Assembly (NCBI GenBank): GCA_002205965.3
Contig: NADL03000482.1
Coordinates: 1-64,000 of the forward strand
DNA: 64,000 bases
Direction: 5' to 3'
Source: Kappaphycus alvarezii
Lineage: Eukaryota; Rhodophyta; Florideophyceae; Gigartinales; Solieriaceae
In this document: positions 23,014 through 35,207 of the stretch, one piece after another
How positions within the stretch are numbered: position 1 is the first letter of the stretch
Layout: every line of letters begins with the position of its first letter
Notes under the pieces: generated by a model
What the model was told of the DNA's origin: nothing
Seen by the model: the letters and a program-made list of their open reading frames with translations, nothing else
The model's database searches: none
Translations under genes and position numbers: made by a program

Positions 23014-25190
23014 GATGGCTTTAATACGTAGAATCGGTGGCGTTTGTGACTTGTGTAATTATTTTCTTTATTCTTCAGGACGGAGATCTTTGGAGCATTT
23101 TGAAGGAAATATAGTGGTCTACAAATGACTGGACAACTTTTTTGAACTAGAAAGTGTTTTTAACGTGCCAATTATAATTATAATTATACTTTAAGAGATA
23201 GGGACGAAAATAGAGCTGCGCGGCTGGATACAAGTACACAATTCACAAAAAGCTCTTTAGTTGAACCTATTCAAAAATTTTACTAAATTAATCATACTCG
23301 GTATCAACATAGTACATTTTCAAATCCTAAAAAAATCTTTTCTTTTCAAGTCCTCCTATTATATCACAAATTATAGTCCGTAACAGGTTTTAAAAGTTCT
23401 GTACAGTCAAAGATTCTGCCTGTCTCAGAAATTTATTCGTTGTAAATTTGGAAATCCCTTCCCAACACCAAAATCCAAAGTTCCGCGGACATTTCTGAAA
23501 AAAACGCTTCAATAACGGAACTGTACTTTTCAAATCAGATTGAAATTTCTTAAAGACCATACGAGTCATTTCTTGGAAGACCAACAATGTGTCCATTGCT
23601 GCTTATATCAATCATCTAGATGTAAAAATGGCTGCTTTCCCCGAGAACAGCAAAGTGGGATCTATCAGATGGATCACATATTTTATCCTTTAAAATTGGC
23701 CGCTTCAGAGCAGAAGAAGTTTTTCTGACAATTAATGCCAGAGAAAGTTTTCATGAAAATGTAAAATCAAGTGGAATCAACGAGGAAAACCAACAATCAC
23801 CAATAATGCTTCCATTTCAAACTCTCCCGCGAGTTCATTTTTTACTATCAGGTATACCTCAATTACGCATAAAAATGTCGCGATGAACCACACGGCGAAT
23901 AAACATGAAGCGATTGATTGAAATAAAGACTCGAATCGGCTAGATATAACTATAATTAGAACTTAAAAGGTAAAATTCTAAAGGCTGTATTCTAAAATAA
24001 AATGGTAAAAGGTCACATGGAGAAATTTCCTCATGATAAAACAAAACTTCGACTGTGGAAGCTGTTTGGATTAAATGAAGATATTATCCTGTAGAACTAT
24101 GTGCTACTTGATGTGAAACCCTGTGATGTTTCTGATTGATGCACTCTATGATTTATTCTTTCTCTACTGCCACTGCAATAGGTAAAAAACCCACCCAGAA
24201 AATTTAATATTAAGTTCCACTTTGAAGAGAGGCCTTGAAAATCACATGAGGTTAAAATTTGAGATTTCAGATCAATTTATTATGGAAAATATATGTTTCG
24301 TTGAGATAAGGAGGAAAATTAATTGGGGCTGTTATTTGGTATATTTGCTTAGGTAGTAAATCGATGAATAGTTGATTTACGGGCTGCAGCTTGTGGAAGT
24401 ACTGTAAACATGTTTGAAATCAATATTTATAAGTCTTTAGAAGATTAATGGCATTATGAAAGAATATAAATACATTAAAGTAATGAACCATTCGGATCTG
24501 TGAGCTTGTTCGGCTCTAGAAAGATTGCACACGCATAAAAATCCTCTATAAAAATAATTGAAAGAGATGAGGTGCTATTTCCCAGTGGCATGAAAAGTAC
24601 TACACTCATTAGATTCCCGATTGACTATCGACTAGGAGCTAAAATTAAGATAATCCCAGGAAAGTTTTCTTGATGCTATTTGTCTAACAGAAAAAATTCC
24701 AAAATTTACTGCTCTTCAGATTAAATGGATTTATCCTGGGTGCACAACGCCATTGGATCCAATCCAAATGCAAACAACAACCTGGGCTCCAGTCCAACTC
24801 ATTTAACTCCTCCTCAACTCTCTCCCACACTTTTGAACCAGTTCTCCCGACGCCGTCATTCCTTCCGAGTCAACTTCCGAAGAACCCATTTTCCCGCTCT
24901 ATACAAACAAATCTCCATTGTGTACGTCAGTTAGCCTCAAACCTCAATATGTGTGATCAATATGTCTGAATCCTTTCTGTTTCCCACCACGCATAGGCAG
25001 TTCTTCTGGATATACTCCACAAATCCACCCCGATCTTTAATATCAAATTTAAATCAATACTCAAGAAGTTAGCATACATCAAAATCTGCGAAAATACTTG
25101 ATAAAATTTTTTCCAATAATAAAGAAACTACAGCCACTGGTTCTTCAATACATATATTTTACCAAGCGACACAATTTAAAGGTTTATTTT
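23014..25190. other. AT-rich, no gene seen
   Basis: Short ORFs only. A coding-like frame of 69 aa at 24,725-24,934 (Asn/Ser/Pro-rich start) has no motif I recognise. Confidence 0.45.
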
Positions 25191-25193
25191 CTT

Positions 25194-25545
25194 ATGAATG
25201 CAAGCGTATACGCCGAAACATCGGGCAGAGAGCTGGAATGAATGTAGCAAGCAAGCCTACAGTCCCGGATGCCCAAAAAGTACTAGTACAGAGAATATTT
25301 GAAGGTCTTTTAGGGTTAAATCAATAGGATAGCCGGGGATTGAGGAGTTGCGGAGCACTGTCTAAGCGTTAGTCGGACTTTATTGAATAGATTGTATCTT
25401 AACGTTGTTTAGTGCTAAGAGAAAGGACCACCCAGAACATTTGCTGCGAATATTGCATCCGTATACAGTGTGACAGATATAACCAACCTACGATTCAATT
25501 GTAATGTCAACAACGATACCATCCACGGTCATGGGCTAACAGATT
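25194..25545 (+). repeat. older copy of a ~350-bp sequence also at 30,055-30,415
   Basis: The two blocks align along their length with many substitutions and small gaps. Shared landmarks are GAATGCAAGCGT at the left, GTTGCGGAGCAC, and GAATAGRTTGTATCTTA. The short translation around NRLYL is conserved in both (SRTLLNRLYLNVV here, NRTLMNRLYLIVI there), hinting that the ancestor was coding. The family is unknown. Confidence 0.5.
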
Positions 25546-25639
25546 CGTAGTAGGTCCTGTACTAATGTTTTTCTTAATTTCACCCCCTTCTTTTTTTTCC
25601 AAAGTAGCTCTGAAGGTTAGATAACTCGATTCAATAGGA

Positions 25640-28600
25640 AGGTTGATAAGAATGGTAATACAGTTTGTGGAAGATAACGGCAAACCAACGTACATCTTCA
25701 AGGGTGCAGGAAACGTAATCCTACTGTCTAGTGACCCTCTCGCGCAGCGGTTGCTTGGTCTCCCAGAGAAGAATGGATCATTTAGGTTGAATGGAAGCTC
25801 TACTGACGTGGAGCGTCATAAAATGATATAGCCATTAATCAACGTTATCGACCGATATTATCCCAAGAAAATGTACGTACAGAAGTTAATCTACTAATAT
25901 AGATTAAGAATTGTCGGAAGTGTGAAATAACGGCAAGAATTTACGCCAGATTTTCAGCAGCCGTCGCGTCATACGCGAATCAGATTAGTACTCTTACCCC
26001 ATCAGCTGGTCGACAGTTCGCCATCTTCATGATTTGAAATACGGAGACCTCAGTGGAAACTATGAATGCGCTTGTATTTCAGGTGACTTCACTGCAGCGA
26101 AGTTTAGTGGATACCATGGAATTGATGATTTCCAGGTCTGTTTTTAAATCAGTCTTCGATGCAATCAATGAAAAGCTGAATAAAGATTCTTCTTCATTAC
26201 CTAAGTTCAATGATGTAAAATATGGGATCTGATCTAATCCATCCCACTAAACTCCCTCTTTCTCCATCGATGATTCCATGATTTTCCTTGCCCAATTCCT
26301 AACCAAACCGATTGAAGCAGTAAGGTCAAGGGGGAGCGTAAACTAAGATACAGCTAGTATAAAAACACAAGGAAACTGAAGACTGAATGCCAGTGGAGAG
26401 CCTGTGGAAGAAACAATCAGTACTGTAAAGATAGGAAAGATTACAGGAAGGAAAGAAAGGGCACTAGTAAGCCTGCTATTTGGCATAATTCACCCCACGA
26501 CGAACCACAAACAAGGAAGCCAAGGAAGAAGGATCAATTTCTATTTCGCTAATTTGATCTCACACGTACTGGCGCGATCTCAATAAAATTTTGGATGAGG
26601 GTGCACCCAGTTCAGGTGGAGTCAGAAGTGCTATTCGATTGTGCTACTCTATAGGTCTTTATCAAAATGCTTCACCGACTTACCCACTCCACAGATGTAC
26701 AGATGACATCCGTATTACGGGATACCGGTCAGCTGGCAGATGAGAATCAGGCATACTGTGAAACTTTTAATGATTCTTGCGATATATATGCTTCTACTGG
26801 GTACCAGGTGCCCAGAAACAAGGTCTCGATCACTCATTTTAACGAATATTTTAAAAAGTATGTTCAGGCGGACTTCGTGTTCATATAAATTAAACGCGAA
26901 AAGTATAAAGTTTTTAATATTGTCGATGCCGAAACTAACTATGGAGAAAGTATAATCATTTCTGGAAGGAATACTCGTACTATTAAGGAATTTTCGAGAC
27001 TTACGGATGCACAGAAACGGAGCTCCAAAGGTTCTAAGTGTCGATACAGAACTCTCACGTCCAGTAGACATGGAGAGCTCGTACCTTCAGAGTGTTCCGA
27101 TCAACAGGAATATGTGTGATAGACCTCCACGTGAATGGTAAAATGTAAAACGACCCATCCAGAAGCAGTTGAAGTTGCCTCATAGAATTTTTTAAAAGCT
27201 GGATGACAATAGCCTGAAGGCATTGAGACATAAATGATCTAGGATTCGTCTGCGGGTCTACATTCGATGCTCGAAAATTCTCAGTGAAAGGCTGAGAGTG
27301 CTTTTCCTCTACTTTTTATTATTTCTAACACACACGAACCACTCCTTAGGTAGACAATGCTGCAGTACACTAGTCGGCATTGCAACATACAAAGAATGTA
27401 AAATTACTGCTGAATAAGACATTGGAGAGCTATTCTGATATTCAAGGGCAATGCAGAATATTGTTCAATCCAAAGATTCCCAGCGTGTCTTTGCATACAA
27501 CCACTCATTTCCTCCGTGAGTAACAAACGCCTCCATCGTGGGGTCAGAGCGGCGCGATTCAAGTCCTTTGAGTCCACAACAAAGGTTCTGAATATTCATT
27601 TTTTGATAGAAATGTTGGAGCAGAAATCTGATAGAATAAATCAAAGTATATCTCGATAGAACAACAAATCTAGGCACAATTCTACGGAAAATTATGGTCC
27701 AGGAAGAGCACCAAATATGATCCTTATTGCAACTGGATCAGGGCCTTTTGACTGCAACTGAAACTAATCAGCTATGTACCAAAATAAAAACTACTGTAAC
27801 CCTTTAAGTTAACTTCTGTGAAGCTTACGGGTGGAGTTTTGGAATCCGGTTAGCTGAAGCAGCTATCGTAGTTCTCGGAACTAACTTAGGTGTAGTTCAC
27901 TGTTATAAAGGCTGTGATGCAAGGCAAAATAATGATCAATTGGTACCCTACTACCTGAGATACTAATTTAGTATTCGATGGAGTAATGTGAATCGTGGAT
28001 TACCTCAATTGAGATAAGTAGAAGATGTAAATCTGATTCGAATTATCCTGCTACAAGGCCCGAAGTTATTATATTTCGGAAACTAGCGAATGGGCTTATT
28101 TGACCAGGAAGTAAAGCTCTCCCTCTAGTGTCCGTTTATGGTTCTCTGACTCAGCAATAGGTGCTTAAATTGAAAGTTTAAGATTTCCTTAATGCAGATA
28201 GTATACTGCAGGAAATCAGGGCCACAAAGCAGATTTTCTACAAGATTCTATTGTATGAAGTGACGCTGGTAAAGTAACTTTCTCTGATGCTGCTCCATGA
28301 AAAATATACAGAGTGGTATCGCTACTGGAATAAATTACTTCAACCATTTTCGGGCTGAATACTTCCATCTTATCGACTAGAACAGTTCTAGAAAGAAGCG
28401 TGTATCACATTCTTCATATGGAATAGAGATATTTGCTTGGTCAGAGGCGGAGTCGAGGCGCTACACATTGAAAGTGGGAAATCGGGCGCTTTAGCCAACA
28501 ACAAAGTTCACGTATAGGCCTTTCTTGGAATGGAAGGAGATCTTTGACACTATCACAATAATTTATGAAGGAAAATAGTACTTTCTCCGGGAAAATTTTT

Positions 28601-28690
28601 CAGCAGCTGAGGGACTCTTTCAAAGGACCTCAGCTAGACAGTACCAGGTTCATAGAATAAAGGGCAAACGTTGCCGACAAAATCACAAAG
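25640..28690 (+). pseudogene. decayed coding-like zone, possible old dsRNA-virus polymerase insertion
   Basis: A ~3-kb stretch with coding-like amino-acid composition in several plus-strand pieces (clearest at 25,643-25,831, 26,404-26,586 and 26,667-26,888), all heavily broken. The last piece has a pattern (GYQVPRNKV, then NEYFKKY) that recalls the segment after the catalytic motif in reovirus-like RNA polymerases, and the piece before it begins in a context with SGE followed by Thr. This is a weak resemblance by eye only. If real, the copy is ancient and carries many breaks. It could equally be a decayed retroelement or host gene. Confidence 0.2.
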
Positions 28691-28695
28691 GAGAC

Positions 28696-29591
28696 TGATA
28701 TAATGAAAATTGTAGATATTATTTGGCACTCTGCGCTGGCTGCGCTGGCACTCTGCGCTGGCTGCGCTGGCACTCTGCGCTGGCTGCGCTGGCATGCTGT
28801 GCTGGCTGCGCTGTCACTGTAGTTACAGTTTTATTCTCAATTATTTTTAGAGGGGGGCTTTGCGCCGTACTGTAGCGGTGCCAATAGGGCATATAGGTAC
28901 TGTATTGGTGCTACGGATTGTGAGGGTTGAAAACTCTATATAAGGGGCCGGAAAATATGGAACAGGTGTTCCCGATTCTGGAACTGGATGGGGGCGTCCT
29001 CAGTGGTTTAAATATTTCGCAGGAGGCAATGGAGAATTCTAAGCCGTTCGCGGATATTTATGTGGACTGCCTGGGCGGAATGGATATTTTGGGGGAACTG
29101 TTTGGCTCTGATGTAGAGGACTAAGATATGAAGGAAGGAATCTAGATATTTATCCATATCCTAGATATTTATCCTGATAGTATCTGCTGTTAGTCCTTCT
29201 CGTTCACACGATTCCATTTGATGCATTTTATGGTTTTTAGTATGTTTCTTTGAGACTTTAGGGATACCCAAAAAGTCTATATAAGCTGAGTAAACTGCTT
29301 CCTCTTGTGGAGGTCAAGCAAGTTGACAGACAACTTCAGGTCAAGCTCCGAGTAGTAGGAAGTTGAGAGTCAACTTCAAACCCAAGAAAACTTTTTCCTA
29401 AGCTGGTCGCAGAGCATCAGTGGTAGACCCTGCCCCTTTTATACTTGCTTGTAGCCCTCTCAACTCTCTCCCATATACACTCCTTTTTATTTGTTCAACT
29501 ATACCACGGTAGCACTTTTGTCGCTTGCAACACCTCCTTCTTGCGGTGGTTGGTTCTGAATATCTCTTCTCCCGACGATTTATCCCTATCA
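28696..29591 (+). mobile_element. LTR-like element copy A (internally shortened solo copy)
   Basis: The element starts TGATATAATG and ends CCCTATCA, flanked on both sides by GAGAC (28,691-28,695 and 29,592-29,596). TG...CA ends plus a 5-bp duplication are typical of an LTR. Parts: a 22-bp tandem repeat (28,729-28,820); a short acidic-protein tail (coding-like stretch to 29,124, with PFADI and GGMDILGELFGSD); a TATA-like CTATATAAGCTGAG near 29,278; a twin-hairpin region (29,322-29,375); and a trailer ending GACGATTTATCCCTATCA. At 896 bp it is shorter than copies B and C and lacks the N-terminal coding block. It is broken. Confidence 0.75.
28729..28820. repeat. 22-bp tandem repeat, about 4 copies
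   Basis: The unit TGCGCTGGCTGCGCTGGCAC with two further bases is repeated about four times, with drift in the last copies. It sits near the left end of LTR-like copy A and is absent from copies B and C, so it arose in or was captured by this copy. Confidence 0.85.
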
Positions 29592-29596
29592 GAGAC

Positions 29597-30700
29597 ATCT
29601 CTGCAGCAGACAGTCTTACATCAAATTTTTGTGGCAAGAATATTGATTCTACATTACCGTCTCTCTCTAGTGTTAAGACCGAAGACCTGGAACTAGATCC
29701 AGATCGATAATCAGAACAGATCGACGGGGGTTGAAATTACATTGACGCCAGCTGTAGGGGAGTTGTATTTGGAATCGATGGCGTCAGTCACGCTAGATCT
29801 ACTGAGGGTGTGCGCTTACACCTAAACATGACGCCTGAAAGTGCGAGGGTTAAATTTGAAGTTATTGCCTCGGATTCGTTTCCATTTGGGTGTTTTTGAG
29901 TGGGTACCCCAATGAGTATGAACGAAGTGGGTTGCCACATTTGTTGTATATGTGACCGGTAGAGTGTTTGAGCCCAACTAGAATCGTCCTGCAGGCGAGT
30001 TGCATTGTAGCCGAGCCCCTGGCTAAGAATAGGGTGGCACAGCTCTGCGTCTTGAGAATGCAAGCGTGTAGGCACAAACCCGGACGGAGAATAAGGACGA
30101 ATATAACAGGCAATCCCGCGGTTCCGACTGCCCAATTAGGGAATAATGCAGAGGTTATGTGAAGGCCATATCGGGCCAATGCAGTAGGCTAGCCGAGGAT
30201 CGAACGGTTGCGGAGCACCTGTTACGCAGTTAATAGGACGCTAATGAATAGGTTGTATCTTATCGTCATTTGGCGCTGAGAGAGGAGAACACGGCCAAAG
30301 TGCTGAGCATATTGCCACGTACATATTGTGATAGATACCATCAGTCCATGATTCAATTCTGATGTCAACCGCAGTACCAGAACCATCCACAACGTCACAT
30401 AGCTAAGTCGATGCGGAACGTGTTCCTTGTGGTGATTGGAGCGTCCGCTGCACCCCGAATTACAGTATGGCACCTATATTTGGTGCCATCGTTGATCATC
30501 CATCACGGGCGTTTGGAGAGGGCACGTAGTGTATCGAATGCCAGGATAAAGTTTCACCAGAGATATCGTAATAGATCGGTGGCTTTGGGCAGGAGGGGCG
30601 TATCGCGCGCTAAACAGGCACGTATCCGAAGTTTGGCATCTTGGGAGTTAGCAGCACCTGCAGCCCCGACCATATGCAACATAGCACCACTCTCTTGAGT
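29597..30700 (+). other. coding-like but broken block, unidentified; includes the younger repeat copy at 30,055-30,415
   Basis: Downstream of LTR-like copy A, plus-strand frames show protein-like composition in pieces (for example 29,968-30,162 and 30,411-30,698, and a piece near 29,790-29,890 with HLNMTPESARVKFEVIASDS). About 350 bp of it aligns with 25,194-25,545. I do not recognise the family; it may be the same inserted source as the 25-28 kb zone. It is treated as a fossil with several breaks. Confidence 0.35.
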
Positions 30701-31330
30701 TGGGGGGTTAATTTACTGTGGTACAGTAGATATGTGGATTGGTACCAGTAAATTTGTACCGGAGCGTAGATACCGTGTATTGGCCAAGTCAATTGTGAAA
30801 CCGTACACTGCATCGAAAACTGTACATGGCACTCCGATCTACCAGAAGGTGGAAGGGAGGCGTGGTACCATACAGTACTGTGGCCCTCACCGGCAAGTTC
30901 CCGCCCTTCGAACAAGGCCTTTCAGCTGCATTACAGTCTACATTGGCCAAGTAACATGTACAGTACTGTACAGCACAGTACAGTATAGTATACCCCCGTG
31001 GTCGACTCTGTCATGTGTCATATACTGTAAACCGTCCCCTAACCAAGGTCTCCATCCGGCACCGCCTAAAACGCCAACGATATTCAAGGAGCAAACCATA
31101 ACACCGCATACCACTGCCTGCTCAAGCAGATGAGCACGGACACCACCAAAGCGACACGACAGTACCCAAGTGGAGGACCACAACCCTCCACCAAACAAGC
31201 ACCTCCGAAAAACGCAGCACATGGTGGCACACCCCCCAAACCACGCACCCTCCCCCCCGTATACTCCCGCCGCAGCGGTGCACACACACACCCCGGATGC
31301 ACGGTGTGCACAGCGGGGGCAGGGGCGACG
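30701..31330. other. C-rich intergenic block with TACAG palindromes
   Basis: TACAG/CTGTA motifs cluster at 30,712-30,730 and 30,957-30,990, followed by C/A-rich sequence to about 31,320. ORFs on both strands are compositional. Confidence 0.5.
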
Positions 31331-31990
31331 GGATGCGTTGTGGATGGATTGGAGATTGGGGGCGGGGGCGGGGGTTGTGACGGGGGTTTGGTGGGGATTG
31401 TGGGGGCGGGAGGGGGGTGGGGTGGTGGGTTGGTGCGGTCCTGGTGTTTGTGATATGATTGGCTGGTGGTGTTATGAGGTGGATGCAGTGGTGTGTGGTA
31501 TGTAGATGGTGTGGGGGAGAGTGTGGAGGGGTGGGGAGTGCGGCGGTGAGTAAAAGGGGTGTATGAGGGTGGTGGTGGGGAGATGAGGGATTTTTTTGGG
31601 GGGATTTTTGAGGGATTTTGAGATGGGGATTTTTGAGGGATTTTGAGATGGGGATTTTTGAGGGATTTTGAGATGGGGATTTTGAGGGATTTTGAGATGG
31701 GGATTTTTGAGGGATTTTGAGATGGGGATTTTTGAGGGATTTTGAGATGGGGATTTTTGAGGGATTTTGAGATGGGGATTTTTGAGGGATTTTGAGATGG
31801 GGATTTTTGAGGGATTTTGAGATGGGGATTTTTGAGGGATTTTGAGATGGGGATTTTTGAGGGATTTTGAGATGGGGATTTTTGAGGGGTGGGCAGTGGA
31901 TTGGGAGCGGTTTGTGGTAGAGGCCAATCAGTCAACGGTTGGTGGGTGGATTTGGGGTGTGAGGTGGGTGATTGAAGGTTTTTGAGTGCC
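31331..31990. other. G-rich block holding a 25-bp minisatellite
   Basis: Strong G/T bias on plus with long minus-strand frames that only reflect the repeat, so no gene is called. The preceding 700 bp is C-rich, so the skew flips near 31,325. Confidence 0.6.
31600..31887. repeat. 25-bp minisatellite, about 11.5 copies
   Basis: The unit begins GGGGATTTTTGAGGGATTTT and ends GAGAT. Copies are almost identical; one at 31,675-31,698 lacks a single T. The 25-bp period gives 25-residue repeats in all minus-strand frames (Lys/Pro/Ser/Asn/Ile-rich), which explains two long ORFs there. Near-identity means recent expansion. Confidence 0.95.
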
Positions 31991-32743
31991 GGGGTTGGTT
32001 ATTGGAGGGGGGAGGTACTACCGTATGTGGTTGAAATTTGCAACGGGGTTAGGGATTAATTGTGGCCTTTGAGATTGATTTGCGGTAAACTTTGGTGATT
32101 GCAGGCATACCAGGCGGGTAGGATATGGTGTAACGTGAAGCAACTGGTAAACGGAACAAGGCAATGAAGATATTTGGTTTTGAGGGACTAGACTTGGCCT
32201 AATGTAAGTTTCCATTTGTCAGATTTTTACTGGATATGAATCGCAATTACGGCAAGCGTGTTTTGTGCCTCTTTCGGAGACTAGCATGTGCACCGTAACT
32301 TGAAGGGAAGGGAGATCAATGATGCTCGATGCAAGGAATTAGCTCGAGGTAGAATACATCATGTGGTGCCGCATGCAAATGTCCAATGAGGTCAGCTTAT
32401 GAACACTGCAAGTCTCGCGAGTCGTGTATCTTTCCTGTCATGCAATTTTCAAGAAAAAAACACGGTCTACCCACCGATTGGTCGGGTATAGTACGGTACA
32501 ACGGCAGCCTTGCCTCCATGCGTGTGCACTATCCAATAGAGTGCACTTGAGATGTACATGTGTGTACTGTACTGTACTGCACTACCTAATTCTGCTCAAT
32601 CTGTCATTCCTATCCACCCTAAACAAGACCATTTCCATTGATCATCTCTGGCACTGCCCCAATCCAAATCCCGCCATCACACTGTACGGTACAGTACTGT
32701 ACATCCTCATTTCGCTTCGCCCCCTTGTAATCCCCCTCAAACA
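31991..32743. other. upstream region of the AhpD-like gene
   Basis: No gene seen. Plus-strand TACTG/TACAG runs lie at 32,560-32,580 and 32,682-32,703, within 200 bp of the proposed start at 32,744. They may be part of a promoter or leader, but the same motif occurs in many places. Confidence 0.35.
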
Positions 32744-34182
32744 ATGACACATTACCTCATTCTTTCGTTTCACCCGCCCCGCCAACCCCCCCCTTCCCTA
32801 CCCTACATAAACCACCCTCGCCCTCCAACCCAGTCTGCCACTACCCCACCCTCCATCCCAACCTCACCCAACCATGCAACCCCCATCCCCAACCCCCCAA
32901 ATTCCTTCTACCACACCCTCACCCTCCCATCCCCAACCACCACAACACCCCCATCCCCCCTAACCCACCTCGCCGCCCGTCTCCTCGGCCAACCTCCCAA
33001 CGACGATCCCTTCGTCGCCCTCTCCCCAACCCCCTTCTTCAACCACATCTCCCTCATCCGAGTCTCCAAATCCATGCCCCAATGCGACTTTCGCATCCAC
33101 CCATGACCCCCTCCCTCCGTCGTCTCGTCTTTCTCACCGCAACTCGCACCTTTGATTGCCCCTACTGCACCGCACACGCCTGTGCATTCGGCGATATCCT
33201 CACCGGTAGTCTAGCCCAACATTCGTTACGCAATCGCCCCGCCCCACTCGTTCCAATCGATGTTCATGACACACGCTTGGGGGGGGGAAAGGGCACTCTT
33301 CCATTTGGCAATGGCTGTCGGTGTACGAAAGGAGATTGCACGAGGCGTGCCGTTGACCCGGTTGATGGCACGTGTCTCGGATCATTTTGGCGTCGTTGTA
33401 TTGGATGCTGTCAAGCCCGTGTTGTGTGTCGCGGGCTATTTGAATACGTTTATGGATTTGTTGGGCACAGAGTTGGAATACGGCTTGCAGCAATTTACAC
33501 ACGATGTCTTTGGGCGTCAAGGCGGGACTTATGACGCTGGCATTCATGCCGCAACGGCGTCGACGACAACGTGAGGGCGGTTGGGGTGTTGGGGAATCTC
33601 GCACGTTTGCTGGCTGTGGCCCCGCATATGCTCAAGGCTGGTTTGATGGAGAGGGAGATATTCGGGGGAATCCCGACTTCCGTTGACATGTTGGACCCTT
33701 GGATTGAACAGCACGTTGGGTTTACGCCGTCGTGGGTGCGCGCCATCGGGGGATGGGAGTTGAAACGCGCCGTTTGTTTCGCCCTGAAGCATAACTTGGT
33801 GTCGGAGGGGCTGCAAAAGTGGGAAAAGCCCAGAAAGTGGGCGAGAGATGAGAGGGCTGCCTTGATGTATTTGTATGGGAGTGAGGTTGGAGGCGATGAG
33901 TTGAAGGAGATTGCCGTTTGCGTGGCCCGGGTGGGGGAGAATGAATTGAGCAAGTTTGCTCGTGGGCAACCTGGTGGCAAGGTGGTGTGGTCGGAGGCCA
34001 TGCTGGCGGCAAGGGAGGTGATACTTAGGCATTTGCAGGAAGGGCAACAGGTGGTTGGGGAGTGTGTCGAAAGAATGGTGGAGCTTTGTACGCCTGAGAC
34101 GGTCATGGAGTTTATTGGCATGGTGGCATCGTTTTGCTACTTCTATCGAGCGGCGGCGCTGTTTGGGGATGCACAGGTTTAA
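32744..34182 (+). CDS. AhpD/carboxymuconolactone-decarboxylase-like protein gene, frame-disrupted
   Basis: The key evidence is FDCPYCTAHACAFGDIL at about 33,151-33,201. Its CxxCxxxH core is the redox/active-site signature of the AhpD-like superfamily, whose members act as small peroxidase-linked disulfide proteins or as decarboxylases. Four coding-like segments run in order: 32,744-33,106 (Pro/Thr/Ser-rich lead, then DPFVALSPTPFFNHISLIRV), 33,082-about 33,285 (contains the motif), about 33,285-33,570 (HLAMAVGVRKEIARG and VAGYLNTFMDLLG) and 33,571-34,182 (203 aa, ends at a stop). Frame changes fall at a C-rich tract near 33,100, at a G10 run near 33,282 and between 33,533 and 33,574. That makes homopolymer errors plausible; a pseudogene or tiny introns are the alternatives. 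Total length would be about 480 residues, long for one AhpD domain, so a second domain is likely in the last segment. Confidence 0.55.
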
Positions 34183-35207
34183 CGACTTGGCGTGTAGCCT
34201 GTGGGTTTTGTACAAATAGAACTGGCCCTGAGAGTGAATTGTAGATAGTTTTGGAACGAGTGGTTGGGGTAGATGGCGTCACGTGAAAGATGGGATCTCG
34301 GGAACACATCTTTTTATCGCGTTCTGTTGGTGTTGCATGAGTGTCCGTTTTGGTGATATGCGTAATGAAATGAAGTGAGTTTCATTACAGCGTTGTTCAT
34401 GGTACCTTTTTTCCTGATAGACTTCGATCGCAAAACGCCCTGTCAGGCTGTAGAAAATGATTGGAGTACTACAGTACATATAAGTTATATGAAATAACCC
34501 TTTGACAGTACACAGGCGAGGTTATCCAGATTGAATTTGCCTGGGCAAGTGGTCCATTTGAAGTGACCGTAAAATCCGTTCAAGTCTCAAGAGCTCCAAC
34601 TGAACAGTCCTAGTTCATGACTCTTCGGAAGTGTCCTGATTTCTGGTCTACTATCTAAGCCCAACCTTTAGGATTCGTGTTGGTTTTTTGTCATCCTTGA
34701 CTTTTTTTGTTGCCTTTCGCAAAAGAAGCAGCATCAGGTCCGCAGTAATCTGGGCAATACATACATCAACCCGCTATTGGGCTCGATCAGCGACTGTGAG
34801 GGCAAATGCTGCGTGCCTTATGGCCGGTCCTTTGAGGGCCTAATGCACACCACCACAGTGGATAACAAACAAGATATCCTTCAAAAATAAGCCACAAGAT
34901 ATCCTTCAAAAATAAGCCACCCCACACTTTTCCCCTTCGCGCCATGCGCTGCCTGGACCGCATCGAAAGAGTGGGCAGAAAACAGGGGAGGAACAGTTTT
35001 GCGCCAACTGTTTCTACTACGCATTGTCCCGCCAACGTCTCAGAAATGCGTACTGAAAGAAGACAATCGGCGCTGATGATGAACTCACGCATACTATCTC
35101 AGAAGAGTGGTGGCGCAGAGAAGGGGTTAACGGATTTGGGGATGTGGGGGATTACCAGATTACCAGATTTGGAATTTCAAAGGTTTAGAGGATATTTCAG
35201 ACGAAAT
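34183..35207. other. intergenic, no gene seen
   Basis: Minus-strand ORFs that overlap the AhpD-like gene are shadows. A 25-bp unit (ACAAGATATCCTTCAAAAAT plus 5 bases) is duplicated in tandem at 34,869-34,918. TACAG pieces occur near 34,467 and 34,508. Confidence 0.5.

Noticed and set aside
31084-31935. 283-aa and 151-aa minus-strand ORFs with 25-residue repeats
   Set aside because: The repeats are the translation of the 25-bp minisatellite, which stays open in all frames; no independent coding evidence.
33495-34215. Minus-strand ORFs of 208 and 223 aa over the AhpD-like gene
   Set aside because: Shadows of the plus-strand coding frame; the plus strand carries the recognisable CxxCxxxH motif and continuous protein-like sequence.
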